DNA of 64,000 nucleotides from Molanna angustata (Eukaryota > Arthropoda > Insecta > Trichoptera > Molannidae), in NCBI GenBank assembly GCA_963576475.1, contig OY754981.1, forward strand, positions 17,518,341 to 17,582,340, given 5' to 3'. Both the position numbers and the translations under genes were made by a program. The notes beneath the pieces were generated by a model. It worked only from the letters and a program-made list of their open reading frames with translations. It was not told where the DNA came from and did no database searches. Shown here in pieces: positions 54,836 to 64,000 of this stretch. How positions within the stretch are numbered: the stretch's first letter is position 1; every line of letters starts with the position of its first letter.

Positions 54836-55084
54836 TGCTCTCACGGTCTGGTAAATCGAGGTATTTTTATACTGTTTGAAATTTTGATACAATAAAAATA
54901 CACTCATCGAAAATGCATTTACGGATTGTCAAAATTTAAAGATAAAAATCTATAGTCTGCCATATCAATGTAAAATAAGTTTCATATTTGTATGGAAAAT
55001 GTATATTATAACAGAAGTAAATTGGTTCTGTATGGTAAAATTTAGTGATCAACGTCATATTGATATTGTATGTGTATCTATATA

Positions 55085-55235
55085 CAAGTGTATTTTTAAC
55101 ACTCCACTTCCATCTTCCTCAAGGAGTAGGCAGTGAGAACCGAATACCGCATTCTTCTATCTTGACACATAGGTACATCGTCTCATCAACATTGATACAC
55201 TGTCTCATACATGCTCATCTTGCTAGTAATGTTAT
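55085..55235 (-). pseudogene. Old LINE 3' end (same family as 16651)
   Basis: GGAGTAGGCAGTGAGAACCG, TTCTATCTTGACAC and TCGTCTCATCAACATTGATA parallel 16688-16775. Only the last coding part remains, without open frame. Confidence 0.75.
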
Positions 55236-55244
55236 TTTAATTAA

Positions 55245-55325
55245 AATTTCTCAACAGGTTTCATGTAGAAAAAGCATACCTACTATGAGTTTCGTGACAA
55301 CGTTTTTGTGTGTATGGTGTATTGT
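55245..55325 (-). repeat. Dispersed repeat (family alpha), fragment
   Basis: TTTCTCAACAGG, TTTCATGTAGA..AGCATAC and TATGAGTTTCGT parallel 54440-54500. Confidence 0.55.
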
Positions 55326-55684
55326 GAAAACTTTTGTCGTATGGGAATCTTAGATTTGTTTAAAAATCTAATAGAAATGTTCTTGATAAAAATGCATTTA
55401 GAGCTTGTCAACCTTTCAAGAAGAAAAAATGAAAACTTAGGTACTATGGTGTGGAAAGTTTAGTGTTGGCTGCAACCCAGTCGTTATTTTAAATATCGAA
55501 AAACGTAGAATGACCCCAATTAGAACATTTATTTTTTTATAAAAAAAATGCACATTAGGTATAGCAGTAGATCTCAAACGTTTAAAACATTTTTTGTAAA
55601 AATCGAATTTATGAATTACACAAAATAGTTGTATAGCAGAATACACTCAATATCTCGAGGACTCTAATAGTTTAATATTTAATC

Positions 55685-55910
55685 CTCATACATACCATCA
55701 TGCTGTTTACGTATTCGGGGTAGGAATAAGGACTGAACTCCACACTATCCTATACTGACAGATATGTTTTGTAAAAGTAAAGGAAAACGCAATATCTTAA
55801 AACATTCAATAATTTGGATTGGAGGGTTTATAGTTTGGTACGTAGGTATTCTTCAATTAAACATACTATCACCATCGACAGTTTGATCTCATGTGTTACA
55901 TGCAACTAGT
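55685..55910 (-). repeat. LINE 3' end joined to repeat epsilon, inverted copy
   Basis: CATACATACCATCATGCTG to ACTGACAGAT is the complement of the LINE-tail part of the large repeats at 62330 and 63360; AATAATTTGGATT to GTGTTACATGCAACTAG is the complement of their epsilon part. The same join in all three copies shows this composite spread as one unit. Confidence 0.8.
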
Positions 55911-56289
55911 TTTTCATGTTTAATTAGATAGTATATTTTAATTTTGAATTATGTCAATGCTAATCCAATGTTTTTAAAATCTTTTTTTTCAGAATAAAGG
56001 GGTAAAATTGTCTTGAGTATCTGCGATGTAATGAAAGCGCGGTTTTTAATGATATACTGTTATTCATTCTCTCATATTTAAATTTCATAAAATGTTTAAT
56101 TTATGTTGAACTTTTAACTTTTATTTTATTTTATTTCTACGTTATAACTTTGAAGGATTTTATGTTGTATGTATTTAAATAGGTACCTCAATCAAATATT
56201 AAATGGAAGGTTTCAAAACTACATTTCCAATTTCCATTGTTGGTTCAAATAATGTCGTTTCTGTATGTACCTACCAATCAAACACACAT

Positions 56290-56525
56290 TGCATCACTCC
56301 CAAAGAGTATATAATACCTACGGATAATCACTCCATGCACTTGGTGAGACAGGCAGTGAGAACCGAACGCTACAGATTCAAAAAAATTCTAAAATCTTTC
56401 CTTTTCATTCCAAATCTTTTATTTTTTTCCGTCATTTGTCCAATTTTCAATCTTCTAGTGTGTCTGAACAATCTATCCATCATTGTTTTCATTTCCACCA
56501 TATTAATATATTATTATGTTTTGAA
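56290..56525 (-). pseudogene. Old LINE 3' end (same family as 16651)
   Basis: ACAGGCAGTGAGAACCGAAC and, further on, GTCTGAACAATCT resemble the 16690-16945 copy. Much decayed. Confidence 0.6.
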
Positions 56526-58019
56526 GATGTATAGGTAGGTACCTACAGTATGTAGTTTCAGTAGTAGTAAAATAAACAATATCAACTTATCCACTAAGCT
56601 ATAGAGATCTTCTAAAAATAATCTCGAAAGAACAATGATTGTCAGACAAATGGACACGTGGGTTGATTTGTCCATATTGAACCGTCTTTCGTCCAAGTGT
56701 TGAAAGGAAGGTAGACGAAGCGAATGAAGAGATAAAAGATTCGCGCAATATGAAACAGCAGGTGCCCTGAACCGTAATTATTGCGAAAGCCTGAAGAAAC
56801 TACAAAATAAAACATTATTAATAATGTTACAGCACGCGAAACATTACGCTTTTTTTTCATTATACAACTTTTTCAATCATCCGTAACAAACAATAATACA
56901 TTTTGGGTTATATTGGCTAACCAATCTCTCCCATTTGAAAAGTAATTTTAACAATTATCTCTATGACGAATTTACTTTTATTATAATTATGATTTTTACA
57001 GCACCCTTTAATGACTCTAGATCATTCGTCTCTTTATAGAGTCAAGTAGTTCAAGATATTTTTTCATTCGTTGAAGAACAATGTCGTTCCGAACTCTGTC
57101 TCTCCAGTTTTTATTTTTTTAAAAAAGGTATTATTGAAAAAATACAACGAAAAAATAGCACGAAATTTAAAAAAAGTGTACAATGAGAGAATTATATATA
57201 TTTTTATTTAAGACGTATCTTTTAAGAGTAGGTATGGCGTTATAAGCATCCAAAAAGTACTTTGGAGCCTATCCCGTCACCATCAAAAATTATACATTAG
57301 AAATGGGTTTCATAATAATGCATTGAGGGATTACCAATCTTTAGATAATGAAAAACACTGTACACTACTTTTGTAATGGAAAGTTTAGCGTTGGTCCAAT
57401 TTTTTTATCAAATGAACGAACTTTGTAAACAAAAAAAAAGTAAAATTATTATAATTGAAACTAAATATTAGATTACAATCCAGCTGAGAATTGGATTACA
57501 ATTCTGTAACAAGTTCCAATGCAAACTGAGTTAAGCTAACGAGCTGGTCTCCACTATGTAGATAGGTATATAGAGAAGTGTATAATTAACTCGAGTCGTG
57601 TAGGAAGATTTATAGACGTCAAATAATTGAAATACACGAGAATGGGATAGGAAGAGTGGAAAGGGGACTTATCTACATATTTAATTATGATCATGATTTC
57701 ACAGGTAGACTCCATTCGCCGCCATGTTCGTTTCAAACTTGCTATTGCGTGTCTTGCCAACTTGAAATAAAGAGATTTACTAAATTAATATATTATACTT
57801 GCTTAGGTTCAACTTGCCGAAATTTCTTCCAACGCTTCGGCAGTACCTACTTCGTAAAACTCGGCCTTTGTCGACAAACTCCGTGAAAAGTTATTCAAAG
57901 TTATGCTATACTTGCGTATCCGATAAATAACAGATATTATCACTTCGATTTAATGTTGCAACATATATGAAATATAATCTAAATGAAACTGAAGGAAACT
58001 CTAAACAAGTCATAAATAG
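56526..58019. other. Non-coding stretch
   Basis: Short frames on both strands have no family features. No repeat recognised. Confidence 0.4.
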
Positions 58020-58140
58020 TTTTTTTCTTCTTCATCTTCGATTAGGTCATTTGACCTGTTTATGATGGTTGACTTTCCTGAGAGGAGGAGGACCAACTGT
58101 TCTTCTATCTCTTCGGTTGTCTTACGTGTGATCTTCTAAT
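58020..58140 (-). pseudogene. LINE 3' end relic
   Basis: TTCTTCTTCATCTTCG, GGTCATTTGACCTG and CTTCTATCTCTTCGGTTGTC parallel 32015-32110 (TTCTTCTTTTTCG, CTTCCATCTCTTGGGTGGTC). Only about 120 bp remain. Confidence 0.5.
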
Positions 58141-58575
58141 GTTGGGAATTTCCGAATTTACAATTTTGACGAATAAATGGTCAATGTGAATAAATTATGT
58201 GTACTAAATTAAGGTTCCTACTTGTTGATTATTAGGGTTCGTGTTTTATACCAAAATCGACTTTTCCGTTCCCAACAGAAAAACAATTACACAGGGCCGG
58301 ATAAATCATAGAACAATCAGGAACAAGAAGTCAGGGCGGTAGTCTTAAAAAGGGCACTTAAAATTCTAAAATGTTATATAAATCAAAAATCCACAGGTAT
58401 GGCGCTCGGTTCTCTTTGCGTCCCTGAATAGAGGCTCGGCATGATGGTGTAAATATGTAATATTATTATGAATGTCCAATTGTTGTGGCTATTTTTTATA
58501 AACAACTATATAGGTAGGTTTAGGTAATATTAACAAACTTATTCGTCATTTAGACCCGATGTAATATTATATACC
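58141..58575. other. Non-coding stretch
   Basis: Nothing recognised. Confidence 0.4.
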
Positions 58576-59369
58576 TAACTAGCTTTTATGTCCCGCCGTT
58601 GGCCAAGAATGTAAAATTGTGAAAGAAAAAGCAATCGTTTTTATAATATTGTCACCCAATTATTTTGCAATATCAGACTATGAAAAGTGGTTTGAAATTT
58701 GATTGAGTTTAAGTATTGTAAAATGTTCAAGTGATGGCCACAACCCATTCTTTTTTATATATTGCTATAAAGTGTGAATGAAGTATAATATTTATACAAT
58801 TTCTGCTCGCATGGACTATGCGTAATGGTTTTAAATATGACTGTTTATCAACGTTGTAAAGAGATTGGTTTGGCCACAACCCCCATTTTTAAATATTATC
58901 ATCGAAAACAAATTGTAATGTGTACCTATTGAAAATTTAGTAATTTTGGATGTTGGGATGTGGTTAAAATTTGATTAAACAAACGTAGGTACTGAAAAGA
59001 TCTAGTATTGGTCACATCCCATTCGTTTTTATATTTTTTCATCAAGTGTGCATTATATTTTTGCTCAATTTGACTGAAAGTCTTCATTAACGAAGAAGAA
59101 GAAGACTTGAACTATAGTAAATAGTTTTTAATTTGAATATAAATGTTGTGAAGAGTTCAGTAATGGCCACAACCCCCATTCTTTAAATATTAGGTGTTGA
59201 AAATTATTCAAAATAGGATGATATAAATTGTTTAAATTTAATTAAACAAAAGTATTGAAAAGATTCTAGTGCAGGTTATATCGTCACATCCCATATCCCA
59301 TTCATTTCATATGTATTTTCATCAAGTGTGCATATCGTTAATAATATTTCTGCACAATAGACTATTAGA

Positions 59370-59850
59370 CTTAAAACTAACCCAAAAGACTAAATAAAAA
59401 AGAGAAAAATAAGTATAAGACTATAAGAAATAGTTTGTATAAAAAACTATTCCAATGGTCTACATAAAATAAGTAAAAATACATATACCTAATAGAAGAA
59501 TTAGACTATTGGAAATAGATTGTATAAAAGCTCACCCAAAGGTCTACAAAAAAGAAGAAGAAGAATATTTAGACTATTGGAAATAGTTTGTATAAATACT
59601 GACCAAAAGGTCTACATAAAAGAAAATGAATAAGACTATTGGAAATAGTTTGTATTAAAACTCTCCCAAAAGTCTACGTACTTAAATGAAGAAGAATAAT
59701 AATTAGACTAAAGGAAATAATTTTTATAAAAAAATGACCCAAATGTATACATAAAAGAAGAAGAAGATGAATTAGACAATAGGAAATAGTTTGTATAAAA
59801 ACTGCCCTAAAGGTCTACATAAAATTAAGGAGAAAAAGAATTAGACTCCA
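59370..59850. repeat. ~62-bp minisatellite in repeat delta
   Basis: About seven units of the form GGTCTACATAAAAGAAGAAG...TTAGACTATTGGAAATAG..TTGTATAAAAACTG. The same units occur at 50640-50855. Confidence 0.85.
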
Positions 59851-59865
59851 GGACCCGCCGCTTCA

Positions 59866-60020
59866 GGCCCTTCAGTACCTCCCGTCCCTTTAATCCCTCA
59901 TTACGTCCCTTCCCATCAGGCCCTTCAGTACCTTCCGTCCCTTCAGGCAGTTTTATACCTCCCGTCCCTTCAGGCCCTTTAGTGCCTCCCTTCCCTTCAT
60001 TACATCCCGTCCCATCAGTC
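59866..60020. repeat. C+T-rich minisatellite in repeat delta
   Basis: Irregular repeats of CCCGTCCCTTCAGGCCC with TTCAGTACCTCC. It is the most C-rich place in the window. Confidence 0.8.
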
Positions 60021-60027
60021 GGTTAAG

Positions 60028-60540
60028 AAAAGTTTAAATCCAGAAACCATCCTGGAAGAACCGCGAAGAGATGAAAGAACCTTCTTTTCCCAGGATGCTC
60101 TACTTAATAGGTAAAATGACTAAATACACGAAGAAGAAGAAAAAAGTTTAAACCCAGATACCTGCGAAGAGATGGAAGGACAGTTGGACCTTCTTCCCCC
60201 AGGATTCTCCAACTTCATAGGTAAAATGACCAAAAATACGCGATGAAGAAGAAGAAGAAGAAATAAGTTTAAATCCAGATACCTGCGAAGAGATGGAAGG
60301 AAAATTGGACATTCTTCTCCCAGGATAGTTCATCTTCATAGGTAAGATGACCAAGTACACGTTGAAGAAAAAGAAGAAAAAAGTTTATATGCAGAACCCG
60401 TCCTGGAAGACCTGTGAAGAGATGGAGGGACAGTCGGACCTTCTTTTCCCAGGATACTCCCCCTTCATAGGTAAAACGACCAAATACACGAAGAAGAAGA
60501 AGAATAAGAAAAAAGTTTAAATCCAAAAACCATCCTGGGC
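60028..60540. repeat. ~120-bp tandem repeat in repeat delta, four units and a part
   Basis: AGTTTAAATCC-type unit starts near 60031, 60145, 60265, 60381 and 60513. Each unit has GCGAAGAGATGGAAGGA, TTCTTCCCCCAGGAT, CTTCATAGGTAAAATGACC and a GAAGAAGAAG stretch. Minus-strand open frames here arise from the repeat. Confidence 0.88.
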
Positions 60541-60610
60541 ATACGCTCGACAATTCACCAAAGTTTCATTATAATCGGACAAACGGTTGATAAATAAATA
60601 AATAAAATAA

Positions 60611-61429
60611 TTTTCCTATAGGAAATCAGTATAGGTATATTATTGTTGATTTGTAAGTAAATAGTATTAGGTAGGTACCTACCTACAACAACCTTCTAAA
60701 TAAATTCGATTCCTAACAAATTTTATTTGAATATCACATTCTTTCTGTAGCCATGGAAACGATTCGAACACGTAAGTAATATCGAATGGTTCGGATACAT
60801 TTTTTGAATATGTAGGTACCTACATTGGTTTGTTCGATGCCATAAAAATGAAAATTGTCAGAAAAATCAAATATTATTTACAAATTATGCAATTTTATTA
60901 TGCCTATATCTTTACTAATAAATAACACATTTTTACAATATATGTCTTAAAACTTGCCGTAATGTCTTGTGTTTCATTTTATTATTTCATAATTACATTT
61001 ATTTCAAAGGTTTATTATTTTCAAGAACATATTCATTCGGTGGGAAAATGAAATATTGTATGAAAAGATATTAAAATGGCGGCGTTTATGTACAAAAGGC
61101 TTACTTTAAAAATAAGTTAAACATTATAATTATACCAAATATTCACCATGTTTTTCACTTAAACGCTAAGTTATACTTGAAAATATATTTTCTTCGTGTA
61201 AATACGTACTTCTAACTTTTAAACTAACAGATATTTGCGTGCAAAATGTACACTTTTTTGACAGATACGACTTGGAAAATTTTGTATGAAAAAAATAATT
61301 ATTGAAATATTTTTAAAATTCAGCATTTTTATCGCATTATTTTTAGCGTGACACTGCATCAGGTATACAGGTACACGTTCGCACATAAATTAGATTTTTA
61401 GATGCTCTTGGTTTTTCAGAAGGCGTGAG
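60611..61429. other. Non-coding stretch with weak similarity to MITE zeta flank
   Basis: About 61080-61150 resembles 5640-5715 (TTTAAAAAT.A.GT.AAACATTAT, ACCATGTTTT), suggesting an old related element. Nothing else seen. Confidence 0.35.
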
Positions 61430-61472
61430 ACAAACACACACACACACACATACACACACACACACACAAACA
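61430..61472. repeat. (CA)n microsatellite
   Basis: Short CA repeat with minor interruptions. Confidence 0.9.
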
Positions 61473-61759
61473 CTAACATTTTGATTGCTTTATTACTTTA
61501 GATTTTAAATTGTTCTACATTTAAAATTCAAAAAAAATGGGAGGGGGGGCGGATTCAAATATATTGCTACGGGCGTAAAAACACGTTTATTCGGCCCTGC
61601 AATTACATATGTACCTAAGTAGGTATTACAGAAGAAGAAATTTCTTGAACGATTATCCTTTTGATGCGTTCTTCAATTACCTCATTACTTGTGTCATTGT
61701 TTTGATTGTAGTCTTAATTAAAGTTAAAAAAACACGTAATAAATGTAAATACATATACC

Positions 61760-62057
61760 ATAGATTTTCATTATAATATACTAGATGTCGTAATTAGCAA
61801 ATTTTGTATGAATCGAAGTGAAGCCACATCGTTTTTCTATATATAATAACGGCTAATTTGAATTGTTTTCGGATTTATTTGTCGGAAAAAAAAACACTTT
61901 ATTCATTAAGATTTAGAGAACAGTTATCTAGGTAGTGTTGAAATGTATGGAAAACTGCAATATGTTGCCAACCAAAACGTCAAACGCGCGATATACCATG
62001 ACTCACTTATTGCACAGAGTAGGTACTCCATCAAGTATTATTATAATGAAAATCTAT
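61760..62057. mobile_element. MITE (family zeta), 298 bp
   Basis: Ends ATAGATTTTCATTATAAT are inverted and exact over 18 bp, with looser pairing for ten more (ATACTAGATG and AATACTTGATG). The inside is the complement of 5360-5640. No coding capacity and no clear target duplication. Confidence 0.8.
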
Positions 62058-62220
62058 GAAATACACCTACTACTTAAAAAGAATACACCTTCGTTCAATT
62101 GGGTTCGGAACAAAAGAGAGGTAGGTACCTACGCGATTTGATATGTAGATAGATACTATTTTATGTCACTTTAATCTTTATGTTAAATATCTACTTGTTA
62201 TAAAAACTAAGATAATATAT

Positions 62221-62984
62221 ACTAGTTGCATGTAACACATGAGATCCAACTGTCGATAGCGATAGTATGTATAGTTGAAGAATAAGAAACAAACTATAAA
62301 CCCATAAATCCAAATTATTGAAAATTTTAACACATGTTGGTATGTATGTCAAGATAGGACAGTATGGAGGTCAGTCCTGTTTTCCTACCCGGAATATGAA
62401 AACAGCATTATGGTTCTGTATGTATGTTTGGAGATTAAGTACCTATCAAACTATTAAGTCTTCTTACATACATATTGTGTATAGGCGACTGCCCTACAAA
62501 TTGTATGAAGCAATGTCGTCACTACATTCAATTTTTATAAAAATTGTTAAAAAAAAGTTTGAGATGTGCTAATACCATGTGAGTATTTTTTATAGAAAAT
62601 TAAATTATCTAGTTGGGGTGTTTCGGCTTTTTTCGATATTTTTAAAAAAAAATGAAAATATAGGCAGTTTAACTCATAAATTTATCATAAAAAAAATACT
62701 TTTCTTAATAAAAAATGTTTGAGAAACCCTGGAATTTTTTTGAAAAAACTAATTTGAGATTTTGTATTTGTCTATGTTTGTACCAATTTTCAGCGTTCTA
62801 GCTTTTATGGTTTCTGAGATATATGGAAAAATTAATTAAAAATTCAAAAATTGATAACCCCTGACTGAAACAAAAATTCAAAATTCCGAGTATAAAAGTT
62901 TTGTAGGCCTGTAACTGTTTATATATTATGAAATTTTAGGCTCTGTAAATTGAGCGGATCAAAAGTTATAAGGGGGGGACGGAC
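62221..62984 (+). repeat. Large direct repeat, copy 1
   Basis: Repeats at 63245 with an offset of 1024 bp and few differences. Order: epsilon core (ACTAGTTGCATGTAACACAT), LINE 3'-tail piece (TATGTCAAGATAGGACAGTA...GGTTCTGTATGTATG), then about 500 bp of unknown non-coding sequence with GGCCTGTAACTGTTTATATA and GAGCGGATCAAAAGTTATAA, ending at a GACA-rich tract. Short frames are not genes. Confidence 0.9.
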
Positions 62985-63030
62985 ACACAGACACACACAC
63001 AGACACACAGACACACACACAGACACACGA
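62975..63030. repeat. (CA/GACA)n microsatellite
   Basis: GGACGGACACACAGACACAC and further GACACACA units follow the end of the large repeat. Confidence 0.9.
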
Positions 63031-63244
63031 AATGTTCTACTCCGAATTCTGAGTAAATCCGTGTATGGAACATATATGCTGCGAAGCCTCTAAGTTGGTG
63101 TTTTTTGACTTCAAAGTTGGAAAAGCCGTGAACAAAGTAGACCTCTGCATACAATTCTCGCGTATTCTGGCTTGAAACATTGTCGATATGTTAAGAGAAC
63201 AAAGTTCTCCTGAACAAATCGACAGTTGGAAAAAATTGTTTAAA

Positions 63245-64000
63245 ACTAGTTGCATGTAACACATGAGATCCAACTGTCGATAGCGATAGTATGTATAGTT
63301 GAAGAATAAGAAACAAACTATAAACCCATAAATCCAAATTATTGAAAATTTTAACACATGTTGGTATGTATGTCAAGATAGGACAGTATGGAGTTCAGTC
63401 CTGTTTTCCTACCCGGAATATGAAAACAGCATGATGGTTCTGTATGTATGTTTGGAGATTAAGTACCTATCAAACTATTAAGTCTTCTTACATGTGTATA
63501 GGCGACTGCCCTACAAATTGTATGAAGCGATGTCGTCACTAAATTCAATTTTTATAAAAATTGTTAAAAAAAATTTGAGATGTACTGCTACAATGTTAAT
63601 ATTTTTATATAAAATTAAATTATCTAGTTGGGGTGTTTCGGCTTTTTTCGATATTTTAAAAATAAATGGAAATATAGGCAGTTAAACTCGGAAATTTATC
63701 ATAAAAAAAATATTTTTCTTGATAAAAAATGTTTGAGAAACCCTGGAATTTTTTTGAAAAAACTAATTTGAGATTTTGTATTTGTCTATGTTTGTACCAA
63801 TTTTCAGCGTTCTAGCGTTTATGGTTTCTGAGATATATGGAAAAATAAAATAAAAATTCAAAAGTTGATAACCCCTGACTGAAACAAAAATTCAAAATTC
63901 CGAGTATAAAAATTTTGTAGGCCTGTAACTGTTTATATATTCTGAAATTTTAGGCTCTGTAAATTGAGCGGATCAAAAGTTATAAGGGAGGGACGGACAC
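63245..64000 (+). repeat. Large direct repeat, copy 2 (runs off the window)
   Basis: Same content as 62221-62984, with small indels (for example the AGTCTTCTTACAT region is shorter). The end at GGGACGGACAC coincides with the window end, so the microsatellite tail may continue beyond. Confidence 0.9.

Larger units (their letters stand above)
58576..60610 (+). repeat. Dispersed repeat (family delta), 2-kb copy built of nested minisatellites
   Basis: Starts ACTAGCTTTTATGTCCCGCC like 50351 and ends ACCAAAGTTTCATTATAATC plus GGACAAACGGTT and (AAAT)n, an ending common in insect retroposons. Between lie four tandem systems: ~250-bp units with GGCCACAACCC (58576-59370), ~62-bp units (59370-59850), a CCCGTCCCTTCAG-type array (59866-60020) and ~120-bp units (60028-60540). 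Frames within are repeat artefacts. Confidence 0.85.

Noticed and set aside
60148..60553. Two minus-strand frames with repeated Ser/Leu-rich blocks
   Set aside because: They follow the ~120-bp tandem repeat and have no independent support.

Overview
The window is A+T-rich nuclear DNA of an insect, most likely a moth or butterfly. The main reasons are the recurrent short motif AGGTACCTAC, several LINE 3' coding ends of the type common in Lepidoptera (closing on AYPxxxKA or on WRPRTGRR...GRPxTRW), tRNA-derived SINEs, and a TED/17.6-type errantivirus. The order is inferred from patterns only. I found no host protein-coding gene; nearly everything recognisable is mobile or repetitive.

Layout. 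1-6000: dispersed repeats, a ~91-bp tandem satellite broken by a 580-bp (TA)n tract, and a foldback element. 6047-11533 (minus): a Gypsy/Ty3 element with gag, a long pol and one visible LTR; its Pol carries after the integrase a TARG1/OARD1-like macrodomain and a CCCH zinc finger, the most unusual gene content here. 11533-13538: a 5'-truncated Penelope-like element (reverse transcriptase plus GIY-YIG endonuclease) between two (TA)n tracts. 14-22 kb: LINE relics (one with a 5' inversion typical of twin priming), a pair of related DNA-transposon copies and a SINE. 22192-30118 (minus): an errantivirus with two LTRs identical by eye, a 4-bp target duplication, tRNA-Ser primer site, gag, pol and env; it sits inside a SINE and env has a one-base frame break before its membrane anchor. 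30-46 kb: LINE fragments, MITEs, minisatellites and two SINE families. 47-49 kb: two very long inverted repeats. 52-53 kb: a hAT-type MITE inside a hairpin and a TA-flanked mariner-type MITE. 53-57 kb: decayed LINE 3' ends, all on the minus strand. 58.5-60.6 kb: a 2-kb repeat with several nested minisatellites. 61-64 kb: a 298-bp MITE and a ~1-kb direct repeat running off the end.

How the parts work together. In the Gypsy element gag and pol are in a -1 relationship; gag would build the particle and pol supply protease, reverse transcriptase, RNase H and integrase, but the protease catalytic Asp is Asn in this copy. In the errantivirus a heptamer A AAU UUU at the end of gag would allow -1 frameshifting into pol, and a splice donor in the leader with an acceptor at the end of pol would form the env start codon across the junction. 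SINEs and MITEs depend on enzymes from other elements. Element boundaries were read by eye; those given to the base are the errantivirus LTRs, the hAT and mariner MITEs, and the Gypsy LTR.
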